NCBI RefSeq assembly: GCF_020906515.1
Contig: NC_085853.1
Coordinates: 1,240,001-1,304,000 of the forward strand
Length of the DNA stretch: 64,000 nt
Direction: 5' to 3'
Source: Vanrija pseudolonga
Lineage: Eukaryota; Basidiomycota; Tremellomycetes; Trichosporonales; Trichosporonaceae
Position numbers and translations under genes: made by a program. Shown here one piece after another: positions 1 through 9,790 of the stretch. The notes below the pieces were generated by a model. That model did no database searches. It saw only the letters and a list, made by a program, of their open reading frames with translations, and was not told where the DNA came from. Numbering within the stretch: the stretch's first letter is position 1; every line of letters begins with the position of its first letter.

Positions 1-2658
1 CAGCGACCATTTTGAAGGAGTGTACGAGTATCAGACGCGATGCCAGACCTGCGGCTACATGTCAAGGAATCAATGTGAGCTAGGTCACAAGGCCCTTGGC
101 CGGAGCTGACAACACAACAGCCACGTTCTTGGAGCTGGAGATCAGTCTCCAGGTGAGTTCTGTTTAGGCCACACGCGAGCTGACGCGCAGGACAAGAAGT
201 CGCTGCAGGACAGGCTGGCACATCTGCTCACGCCCGAGGTTTTGAGCGGCTCAAACCAGTACCGCTGTCCAGACTGCGAAAGCTTGCAGGACGCGACCCG
301 CTCGACAATTCTCAGGAAGCTGCCACCAGTTCTCCACTTCAGTCTCCTTCGCTTCGTCTACGACCCCAACTCTGGGACTAGGAAGAAGAGCAAGGCCAGC
401 ATAACTTACCCCCGAGAGCTCAAGCTCGGGGACGACTACTACGATCTTCGGGGTGTCGTTTCCCACCAGGGTACAAGTGTAAGTGTGGCTGTCCTTGACA
501 GGACGACCCGCCCCGCAACCAGTCCTCACCTCACAGGCATTCCACGGCCACTTCACCTGCGAGGTCTACGACGAGGAGTGAGTACGCCTCAACTGGCCAA
601 GCTGACCCCAGCCTCAAAGAGTGGTTCTTCACCTCGGATGAGCAGGTCGAGAAGCTCACCGAACGGCAGAAAGCCAACAACAAGCGGCTGAAACTTGATC
701 CCGACGTCGTCGAGGAGCAGGTGTCCAAGGACGCCTACATGTTCGTCTACAAACGGCGCGAGATGCACCCAACACCACAGGACAAGCCGCCAGCGTCAAT
801 GTTGGAGGCCCTCGACGCCGAGAACGCAGCAATGCAAGCCGAGATTCATGAGCGCGACCCAAGGCGTGCCGCGATCGCGGAAGAGTTTGACGCGCTGTTT
901 GCTGCCAAGATCAGCGTCTTGGCCCAGCTCAGAGGCGTGAGTTGTCCGCAGAAGCGCGGCTGACAGACAGGAGGACAAGCTCGTTCCAAGAGATTCTCTT
1001 CGGAACTGGATCAAGTCGCGTGACCTCGACTCGCCGTGGGACTACACTGGAGTCACTTGCGAGCATGGCAATATTGACCCAGCGCAGGCTGGCGACCTCC
1101 GCCTCATCTCGCAGGCGGCTTTCGATCAGCTCAAGGAATACAGCGCTGAGCTTGCCGAGGACAGGACTCTCCGGGACATCGACATTTGCGCCGAATGTGT
1201 TGCGGCGCACTTCAGCGACGAGGTGCAGGAGGCGGACCACAATGCACAAGTCCGCGAGTTCGACCAGCTCAACAACTCGGACGACGGCGTGCATCGCTAC
1301 GCTGTCCCACTGGACTTTGTTAAGGACTGGCGCAAGCGCGAGCTGTCCACACCGAGCCCCATGCCTAGCGATGTCGAGTACTCGCTCTTCTGCGAGCACG
1401 GGCGGCCGTGGGGCAAGAAGAAGGTCATCTGGGCTTCTGGTGCTGCCCTCATGTTCCTGCGGTCCATCTTTGGCGAGTTTGACGCCTACGCTGAAGGCTC
1501 AGACTTCTGCGACACCTGCGAAGCCAAGACGCAAGCCAACGTTGAAGCTCGGAAGGTATGGAAACTGCAAGTCAAGGAGGAAAAGTCGCTCCAGAGTCAA
1601 CTGAACATGCGGCGCATTCTCGACGTCCCCAACTACATGATGCCCAAGAACTTTGCCAACGTCTGGCGAAGCTACCTCGAAAACACCGGACCACGGGCCA
1701 AGCTGGAACCTGAACTCTGTCGTCACAACCTCCTGGACTTTGACCCCCAGGTCGAACCACGCGACTATATGACTGAGGACGGGTGGATTAAACTGTGCCA
1801 GCTGTAAGTGTGATGCTGCCGCCGATGCGACTCTGACGCATTCCAGGTATGGCCATGACCCGCAGGATGCGATCACAGCGGTCTTTACTTCGGCGCCGCC
1901 GGAGGGCAAGACATGCAGCATCGACAAGGTCAGCGTGGCGACCTGCGAGGAGTGTCGCAAAGAGAGGTAGGCAAAGTGTCAGGATGATGTGTGCTGACGC
2001 CAGGCTGTCCAACTTTGAGGAGATGCAGCTTACTATCGTCATGGGATTGGACACCGTGCCGACGGCAACGAAGTCAGCGTCCTCGACCCGCAGCCGCCGC
2101 ATCGGCACGACGCGTAACAAGCAGACGCAGTTGGATGTCAAGAAGAACACGAGTGTCAAGGACATCAAGGTCGAGCTGTATCCGATTCTCGGAGTTGGTC
2201 CGCTCCACCAACAGCTGTACTACCGGGGGCGTGAGCTTGCGTCTGACGAGACGGTCGAATCGATTGGTCTTCTGGCGGGCGACCACCTGAACGTTGTCGA
2301 GATTGTCGAGGTTGAGGACTTTGAAGCGGCCGGGGAAGAGGGCTTTGGAGGAACGGCCCTCGTCGGCCGCCTGGGTGAGTGGGCCAGAGGATGGGAGGTG
2401 GGGGAGTGACAAGGGAGTGACAAGGAGCTGTGGGCCGGCTCTGGTTGCGGCTTGACTCAGACGGCCGCGCTCGTTCAGCTCACCAGCCGTCAACAAGGGC
2501 TCGCTCGCCCGCTCCTGCTGCAGCAACGCGTACCGCTGACACACCCAGCGTGCCCCGCCTGCACATACTCAAACGAACCCGACGCCGAGATGTGTATCGT
2601 GTGCGAAACGGTGCGTAAGCGGCTGAACTCGTGCTGATACCAGGCCTTCTTATCATGA
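1..2658 (+). CDS. USP48-like ubiquitin carboxyl-terminal hydrolase (5' partial)
   Basis: This is a cysteine deubiquitinase of the USP48 type; the 5' end with the catalytic Cys box lies outside the window. The USP core is read as CQTCGYMSRNQ, TFLELEISLQ, QYRCPDCE (zinc-binding CxxC pairs), LPPVLHFSLLRFVYD and the His box GHFTCEVYDEE, followed by EWFFTSDEQVEKL. Three DUSP-like blocks follow: VPRDSLRNWIKS, YAVPLDFVKDWRKREL and MMPKNFANVWRSYLE. Then comes a ubiquitin-like fold (about 2130-2330, VELYPILGVGPLHQQLYYRG) and finally a RanBP2/NZF-like finger, CPACTYSN...MCIVCETA. Introns include 75-120, 153-190, 479-536, 578-611 and a last one at 2611-2643, after which the short exon AFLS ends at a TGA at 2656-2658. 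UCH, three DUSPs and a Ubl is the known USP48 order; the terminal zinc finger is discussed in Part 2. Exon limits between 900 and 2500 are less certain. Confidence 0.85.
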
Positions 2659-3488
2659 GCCGTCGCAACACTGTGTAACATACCATCATCATCACTAGTA
2701 CCATGAACAAACAATCCCCAGCATCGCCATACCAAGCTGTATGTAGGCCATAGCCAGATCCCAGATGATCAACTGTAACATGCATTCATGTGCCGACTAC
2801 CACGGACGGAGGAAGCTGCAGGCGGCGATATCCGTGCTCGGCCGCATGGCATGGCCTCCAGGCCAGGATGACCCGCGTGCAAGGCCATCGGATGACAAGG
2901 CATAAGCCAAGGATAGACCTGGGCTGCGCGCTGACAAGCACCTCGCACACCTCGCAGTTGACACCACGCGAGCGGCCGCGCGGTCTGCCGACGCCCGAGA
3001 GCATACAGGCGGCCGCAACGCCCGAGCGCAGCGAGAGCAGCAGCAGAGTTCCCAACCTCACCTCTGCCCCCTGCCCAAAGCGTAGGCCGACCAGCCAAGC
3101 AAAGCCAAGACGCCGAGGCTGCTGCAGGCTGCAACGCGTGCAGGCATCCGACCGCCGCGCCGCGCGCCGACTCTGCGCCCACGGGGGTATTTCGGCCGAC
3201 GACGGCGCGGACTTGATTCCCGCTGGGCGTCGTGTTATCAGATTAGAATGGCGACTTTCAGGGTTTGCAAAGTTACTTAAGCCAACCCAACAAGCGTGGG
3301 ACGTGGATGGCGAGGTTTGCGTTTAGTGTTGAGAAGACTCTGTTGACGACGAGACGACGCTGAGCGACGTAGCGACAGCGACGCAACGACTATATCCGAC
3401 TGTACGACGGCTCAGCTAGCGACACGAGCGAAAAAGACCAGCCAGCAACGACCTGCGGTGACCCGACCCCCAACCCGCCACCCCCGCG
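2659..3488. other. Intergenic region
   Basis: About 830 bases between the deubiquitinase and the reductase. I see no frame with family similarity or a credible splice pattern. It must hold the terminator of the first gene and the promoter of the next. Confidence 0.5.
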
Positions 3489-4163
3489 ATGCGCATCCAC
3501 CCCTCCCCACGGCTCCGCAACACGCGCCCGCGCGTCGCCATCGTGCTCGGCTCGACGCGCGAGCCGTCCAACACGGCCGGACTGGGCACGTACGTGCGTA
3601 ACCTGCTACGGCGGTACTTCCCCACCGTCGAAGTGGAGGTCGTGCACCTCTCCAAGTCGACCGCGGCAGGCCACCCTCTCCCGTTCGAGATCATCGGCAC
3701 GCCGGCGACGCACAAGCCGCCCGGGGGCGACCGCGCGCGCCTGCCAGACACGTATACACACCCCTCTGTCGTGGCGTGGTCGGCCGCTGTGGTGTCGTAC
3801 GACGCCGTGCTGTTCCTCGCGCCGCAGTACAACGGCTCCATCACCGCCCCGCTCAAGAACGCGCTCGACCAGCTCTGCTGGGAGTGGAAGGGGCTGCCTG
3901 CGGCCCTGGTCACCTGCGGCGGTGGCGGCGGCGGCACGCTCACCGAGCACGGGCGGCTGATCATCGGGCGCAACTTCGGCATGGACCTCTGCGACGAGGG
4001 TGTCGAGATTGCCCTCCGGCCTGCGCTGAGCACGGGACACTGGGTGCGCGGGGACGAGGCGTGGCTTGCCGTGTATGATGAGCCGATGCTCGCGCTCCTT
4101 GCCGAGCTGGTACGCAAGGCTGAGGCTTGGCGGGATGAGCGGGACAGGGATTGGGACGAGTAG
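3489..4163 (+). CDS. NADPH-dependent FMN reductase family protein
   Basis: A single-exon flavodoxin-like protein of 224 residues. The N-terminal strand and phosphate loop read VAIVLGSTREPSNTAGLG, the usual position of the FMN phosphate-binding loop in this family. The second flavin-contact region is LFLAPQYNGSITAPLKNALD, matching the P-x-Y-N-x-S/G-x-x-x-x-L-K-N-A-x-D signature of FMN_red proteins, and a glycine-rich turn (TCGGGGGGTL) follows. Such enzymes move electrons from NAD(P)H through FMN to quinones, azo compounds or metals; the natural substrate cannot be read from sequence. There is no signal peptide or membrane segment, so it is probably cytosolic. The ATG at 3489 sits just before the conserved core and no upstream in-frame domain is lost. 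The gene is convergent with the RTA1-like gene downstream. Confidence 0.85.
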   Translation: MRIHPSPRLRNTRPRVAIVLGSTREPSNTAGLGTYVRNLLRRYFPTVEVEVVHLSKSTAAGHPLPFEIIGTPATHKPPGGDRARLPDTYTHPSVVAWSAAVVSYDAVLFLAPQYNGSITAPLKNALDQLCWEWKGLPAALVTCGGGGGGTLTEHGRLIIGRNFGMDLCDEGVEIALRPALSTGHWVRGDEAWLAVYDEPMLALLAELVRKAEAWRDERDRDWDE

Positions 4164-4459
4164 GAGGTGGTTATCTAGAGCAACATAGAGACGGGTTGAC
4201 GACGGATGTACGAGCATGTAATGAGCAAGGTGAACAAGGTGCTCGCCACGACCCGTGGGCAGTTCTGGGGTCGGCTGGTGAGATCTCTCGGCTCATTTCT
4301 GCATGGTCATGGTACGGTGCGGTCGGTCTAATCTATACACAGGTCATTGGAGCTGTTAAACAACATTGTTCGGCATCATTGCGATGGGATGGGAGGACGG
4401 GTGCTGGCGACGGGATCGAGCGATCCGAACGGAGTGGGTGAGGTGAAGTCGCAATGCGG

Positions 4460-5742
4460 CTAGGCCCAGAGGCGCCCGCGCGGCTCCTCGGCCGTCTCGG
4501 TAGACTTGTAGCTGCTCTGCTCCATGGGAATAGACATGGCCTGCTGCGGGACGACCTTGGTCGCGGGGGTGAGGATGCGGCTGGGCCAGTACCACGTGTA
4601 GAGGACGATGGCGAGGAAGATGGGGAGGCAGTCGAGCGCGGCCCAGTAGGCTTCGTGGGTACGCAGCTTGCCGTCCCACCTGCGCGCGCGGGTCAGCCCT
4701 TCCTGCAGCCAATGTACTCACCCCTCGCCGAACTCGATCGTGCGGAAGATGGAGCGGATGAGGAACATGACGCAGTTGAACCCCAGCAACCAGTTGAGCG
4801 GCTTCCACCAGTCGAGGTCCCAGAGGACGGGGTCGCGCCAGCTGGGACGGGGCGTCAGCGCTGCCGCGCACGTGAAGGGGGTAAACGCAACTTACGCGCG
4901 GTACGTGAACAGACACCACATGAAGGTGAAGAGGAGGAAGCTGACCAGCTGCACGATGAGCGCCGCGAGCAGGATCTTTTCTCCAACGTTCGCCGTATTC
5001 TTGTTATCCGATGACGCGATGCCACTCGCGCCGCCCTGCACCAAAAAGGTCACGACTGAAGATGTCAGCGGTTTCTCTCGCATGGGTGGGGCCTGCTGGG
5101 TGCGGTGCTCACTATCGGAGATAACAAAGACCCACGACACACGGCTGGGCCGAATGAACATGTGTTTCTGCGCGTCGAGGTGGCCCGCGATACGACCAAG
5201 CAGGATGTAGTTGGCCGCAATGAGCAGGCATGGCTGGGGTCAGGTCAGATGTGCCACCAGGCGCTGCAACTCACGCTGAGGATGACCAGCACCTGCATGA
5301 TAATGAACCCCGCGTTCCACTGCAGGCGGTAGTACGACACGACGCGCATCGCGATACCGGCAGCCATCATGAACGTGCCGAATGTGAGCGCGAGGAAGTA
5401 CCATCCCTTGAAGAGGATGTGGTCTGGGCGGGCGGGTTAGTGCTGCTGCTGCAGTGGAGCGAATGAGCGCACTGATCACAAAGACGATCCCGCACAGCGC
5501 ATACAGGACAACGGCGAGGATGTTGAGCGGCAGGCTCGGGACGTAGCCGTAGGCGTTGCAGCTGGTGGTTAGTGGCTGCGAGTGAGGGCACTTACTCGTC
5601 GTGCTTGGGATCGTGCTGCGCGTCAGTCGGGAAAGGGACAGTCACTCACGTAGGGGTCAGCCGAGCAGTTGCGCGCGACTGCGGGGGCAGCGGCGAGCAA
5701 GAGAGCGAGGACGACGAGGAGCGAGAACGAGCGCGAGGTCAT
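4460..5742 (-). CDS. RTA1-like lipid-translocating exporter family membrane protein
   Basis: A polytopic membrane protein split by several short introns. The ATG at 5742 opens a clear signal peptide (MTSRSFSLLVVLALLLAAAP), which decides the start against an upstream in-frame ATG that would bury it. Hydrophobic segments follow in the RTA1 order: LNILAVVLYALCGIVFVIS, GWYFLALTFGTFMMAAGIAM, FIIMQVLVIL, CLLIAANYILLGR, a segment near IRPSRVSWVFVISD, then KILLAALIVQLVSFLLFTF. The conserved stretch IRSIFRTIEFGEGWDG plus AYWAALDCLPIFLAIVLY matches the typical R-x-x-x-R-x-x-E-F and E-x-x-x-x-x-L-D motifs of the family. The C-terminal tail is hydrophilic and cytosolic. Known members confer resistance to 7-aminocholesterol, or move sphingoid bases (Rsb1); the substrate here is unknown. 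Confidence 0.85.
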
Positions 5743-6281
5743 GGCGAGTTGGTTGTCTTGTCGAGCCGCCAGCAGCCGCAACTGGTGACTGCTTAAGTAC
5801 CTCCGCCCGCCACGCTCCACGCTTCACCAACCAAACATGTTATTGTCTTGGCGATGCATCGCATCGGCGCGACGCATAGGCGCGATGTGCGGCATCACCC
5901 CGCCGAGGTTGTGTAATGCGATGCGGGGCGAGTGACGGGAGCCGAAGTGGGATCCAGCGCACGCGCCCCTCCTTAGCAAGATCGTTCCATACCATCCTTC
6001 CACAAGAGGGCTTCAAGTTCGAGCCTCGTCCTATGTACACGCCACGACACGACGACGCGTGTGCGAGACAGGTGGGGCGCGGGGCACTCACTCTCTGTCG
6101 GTAGCGAAACGCGACCGAAGGTGGGGCGCCGACGCGCAGTTGACGTAGAGTGGCGGTGCTGTCCGGAATGTGGCGCGACATCAGATGAAAAAACAGCGTT
6201 CCTCCCACTCTTACTCCTCTGCCACATGGTCTTGGTCCCGCAAACCACTGCATTACTGTATCTACTGTACATAGTATACAC
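5743..6281. other. Intergenic region
   Basis: About 540 bases upstream of the RTA1-like gene and downstream of the sugar transporter, both on the minus strand. No supported gene seen. A lone box-B-like string (AGTTCGAGCC near 6017) lacks a matching box A or tRNA fold. Confidence 0.5.
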
Positions 6282-7995
6282 TTAAACCTGCTCAACCTTC
6301 TCCACCTTGCTCTTGTCAAACGACGCCGTTGGCGTCAGCTCGCCCTTGTACTCGGCCTGCAGGCGCGAGACGATACGGTGCATGACGGCGGCGTCGCGCG
6401 TCGCGTCCGACGACTTGAACACACGGTCCATGGCCTCGAGGGAGACGTTGCGCGTCTCGGGCAGGAGCCAGACGGCGTAGGCGACACCCAAGAGCATGAA
6501 GCCGAGGAAGAAGAGGTAGGTGCCGTAGGTGATGTGCTCGAGCATTGGGGGCACCATGAGCGAGACGCAGAAGTTGGTCATCCAGTTGGCCGAGGCACCG
6601 AGCGCGGTACCCGCCGCACGCGCCGACATGGGCATGAGCTCGGAGATGACGATCCACGAGACAGGGCCCCACGAGTAGCCGAAGTGGGCGATGTAGAGCC
6701 AGATGAAGACGGCCGACGTCCACGCTCCGGCAGTGTGCTTGGTCCAGTCGTGCTGGAAGCGCGCAGTGATGGCGCCAACGATGATGAGCGAGACGCACAT
6801 GCCGAGACCGCCAACGATGAGCAGAGGACGACGGCCAAGCTTGTCGACAATGAAGAGAGAAGGGAAGGTGGCGAGGAACATGGAGATGCCGACGACTCCC
6901 GAGGCGAGCAGAGACACAGCGGTGCCACCGAGCTGAAGGCCCTGGAAGATGATGGGAGCGTAGAACACGATGGCGTCGATACCCGACATCTGCTGGAAGA
7001 ACATCATGAGACAGGTGATGGCGGTGCGGCGGAACATGGGCCAGGTGGTGAAGAGGGCCTTGATCTGGGCGACCTGCATCATGAAGGGCTTGTTGACGTA
7101 TTCGGGGAACTTCTCGGCGGCCGTCTCCTTCTCGAAGAGCGCGTCGGCCTTGATCTCGAGGAACTCGAGACGGACGACCTCGTCGTCGACCGACTTGTTG
7201 CGGACGCGGGCGAGGACCTGGAGGGCCTCCTCGTCGCGGTCGTGCTTGAGGAGCCATCGGGGCGAGTAGGGGATGAACAGGGCGCCGATCGCGAGGCCGA
7301 TGGCGGGGACACACTGGATGGCGAGGGGCAGGCGCCATGCAACCGAGTTGGTCTTGGAGATGTAGTTGGTGCCAAAGCCGACAAAGTACGAGATCATGAT
7401 ACCGAGCGTGACCGACAGCTGCCATGTGCCGACCATGGTGCCGCGCACCTCGGCGGGGCTGATCTCACTGTTGTACATGGGCACGGCGGTGGAGAGCGAA
7501 CCGACCGCGAGGCCGATGAAGAAGCGTCCCGCGAAGATCATCTGCGCGTTCTCGGCGGCAGCGGTGAGGATCGCGCCGACGAGACACACGAGCGCACCGC
7601 CGAGGATCGACCAGCGGCGAGAGAAGCGGTCGCAGCAGTAGCCGTTGATAAGCGCGCCGACCCAGCCACCGAGGCCGAGAATAGCGACCGTCCAGCCCTT
7701 GTACCCCGAGTCGTTGATGATGCGGTGGAAGGCGCCGTGGGCCGCGAACGACGGCATGACGAGACACTGGCCGTATGCGCCCTGCTCATAGCTGCTTGTC
7801 AGCGAGGCCAAGCGAGACCACCACCCACCCGTAGTTGAGTCCACCGAGGGCCGTGACCATCGAGATGCCGAACAGGCGCTTGTTCTTCAGGAGGCCCGCG
7901 ACGCCGGACGGGCCAGCGAGCGCCTCGCGCCGGGCGTCGACGTCGAACACGTCGTTGCGGGCGTCGTCGTGGTTGCTGCTGCTGCTGCTGCCCAT
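6282..7995 (-). CDS. MFS sugar transporter
   Basis: A 12-segment sugar porter of the major facilitator superfamily, about 560 residues in two exons (7829-7995 and 6282-7791, with a 37-nt intron at 7792-7828 that falls in the first transmembrane helix, as GLNYG/YEQGAYGQ). Family signatures are visible: DRFSRRWSILGG after TM2, EISPAEVRGTMVGTWQLSVT after TM4, the central QQMSGIDAIVFYAPIIFQ of TM7, DKLGRRPLLIVGG, and the terminal PETRNVSLEAMDRVF. These support proton-coupled or facilitated uptake of a hexose, pentose, disaccharide or related polyol at the plasma membrane. The particular sugar cannot be told. The N-terminus has a Ser run after the first Met. The stop is the TAA at 6282-6284. Confidence 0.92.
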
Positions 7996-9189
7996 GGTGT
8001 GAGAGAGAGAGTGCTGTAAAACTGCGCGGGGCCAGGCTCACCCCGCCTAGCATCATCTTATATCCCTTGCATGACGACCCCGAACCCCCGCAGGGGCACC
8101 GTCAGCGAGAAAAATAGAACAGAGGTCGGCCGGTCTTTGCCCATGTGGGACATGTGGGCGGCGTAGCGACGGCACGGCGACTTGCTGTTTTCACGTTGCC
8201 GGCGGTGACTAAAGTCACCGGCGAGGTCGTGGAGTGGGAAGGGCGACGGCGAGATTTTCGCCGGCGTCCACTGCCAGCGAGCTGTGACCGGGGAGAATCG
8301 GCTGCTACAGTCAGCTGATGCTGTTGGAGCTGTTGGAGATGCACAACCGAGAGGCGAGGGCTGAGGTTGACACGGGCTTGTGGCGGATGCAGCAGTGGAC
8401 CGTGTAGATAGATGTCTGTGCGCCACAACTAATGTCAACGACGCGGGTAGTCACCAAGCCGCGGATCTGTTGTGACACGGCACCGTGCTCTGAGCGCGAA
8501 CGCTCTGCGGTGTCCGCCGCACACTCTGGGGTTGACTGCTTCAGTGCAGACGACGACGGGGTGAGGGAACCGGGGTGTGACTGAACGGACGGTGGGAGCC
8601 GGTGGGAGGACAGCCCTTGCTGCCGCTGGGTGGCCGTGGTCGGCGCGCTTTTCTGCCGTGTCCCACCACGCTCCGAGACCGGGTCATGTAGCTTCAACGG
8701 ACCCACCCACATCTAGGACCGGAGGTTGGGCACCAGCAAGTGCATACCAGCGTGGAGCAGCTACTATTGTGCGGGTTTGGTGTCGGACAGGTGGCGTATC
8801 GGCAGGACGCATAAGCCGCGGGGGCGGACAGGTCGTGAGTGCGTCAACTGCATGCGGCGGTGATAGGGCTTGTTGTGAATTGTCTGCATGTGTGAGAGTG
8901 TGTACTGTGCACTGATTGGTGCAGTAACGCACTGCAGCGATGATGCAGCAGCCGTGTGTGTGCAGCGTTGAGTGACGGTCTCGGAGAGCGAGCGCATGAT
9001 GGCGCCGACGCGTGTTAGGACGGCGCGAGCGTGTGTGTGCCGTCGGCGGCAGTGCGCCGCAGACACAGACCATGGCGAGCAACGCCGAGGCGGCGACGGA
9101 ATGCCGTGTGTGTGTGTGTGTTCCGCCGGCGCCGGCGCCGAGTACGAGCGCGCAGCGAGGCATAAGCCCTCGAGCACCACGGTAAGCAT
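7996..9189. other. Intergenic region upstream of the sugar transporter
   Basis: About 1.2 kb without a credible protein gene on either strand. It contains a short GT run (near 9105-9120) and presumably the promoter of the sugar transporter. The open frames here have no family similarity, no splice logic and poor codon usage. Confidence 0.45.
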
Positions 9190-9412
9190 GGCAAGCTGGC
9201 CTAACGGCAGAGCGATCGTGTGTTCCGCGACAGGTCGCTCATATCCCGGGTTCGAGTCCCGGCAGCGTCAACGCCTAGGCGACTGTCGTCCCACTTAGCT
9301 GGGTGGGGCGGCGTGAACCGGAGCGACGGTCGAGACCGATTCCACCTCCCGTAAGTCCAAATTAAATGGGTTTCGTCCCCGCAGGGAGGTTTAGGGACTC
9401 GACTGAGCTTTT
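9190..9412 (+). ncRNA. Possible RNA polymerase III transcript of unknown family
   Basis: The segment has a box-A-like string TGGCCTAACGG at 9197-9207, a good box B with a complete T-arm shape (CCGGG-TTCGAGT-CCCGG) at about 9248-9264, and a T4 run at 9409-9412 that could end pol III transcription. It is not a normal tRNA: the 7-nt strands that should form the acceptor stem do not pair. Downstream of box B an 8-base helix can close the molecule (CGAGTCCC at 9253-9260 with GGGACTCG at 9394-9401), and inside it ACCTCCC 9344-9350 pairs with GGGAGGT 9384-9390, with a small CGGTC/GACCG hairpin near 9330. This could be a structured RNA with tRNA-like promoter boxes, a layout known for some yeast RNase P, SRP and U6 genes, but I do not recognise the family. 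It may also be a tRNA relic. Confidence 0.3.
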
Positions 9413-9790
9413 GTAGTTTGTGGTGGTGGGCATGCATTGGTTGTGACTGTGCTTTGCGACGCATTTGTGTGATGATGCTTTGGGTGATGAGTGAGTGAGT
9501 GACTCGTGGTGGTGGTGAGTGTGTGTGGCGGAACGAGGTCGAGCAAAAGTCGAGTGATTGCCACGCCGCGAGTCGAATGTATCCGAGCCGCCTCCCGCCC
9601 ATCGCCCACAGCGACTGATACGCCCAGTCAGTCAGTCAGTATGCATACCGGGCGCACTTGGCGTTAGCCTCCGAGACTGCGTGCGCTGGGCAATCAGTCG
9701 ATATTGCGGATCGCCGGCGGCGCTGAGGGAGCACGCGCGATCCGGAAGTCACCCCCAAGCAATGAGCATACATCGCCGCCTTCGTCCCGA
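9413..9790. other. Intergenic region
   Basis: About 380 bases between the candidate RNA and the 3' end of the Zn2Cys6 regulator gene. GT/GAGT-rich simple sequence near 9480-9530; nothing else supported. Confidence 0.4.

Noticed and set aside
6378-7838. A 486-codon plus-strand frame opposite the sugar transporter
   Set aside because: Highly acidic repetitive composition (Glu/Asp/Gly/Arg) is the mirror of membrane-protein codons; the transporter on the other strand is unmistakable.
9190-9272. A tRNA gene on the plus strand
   Set aside because: Box A and the T-arm are present, but the seven bases that should form each side of the acceptor stem do not pair beyond three positions, and the D and anticodon stems compete for the same bases. 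Kept only as part of the possible pol III RNA.
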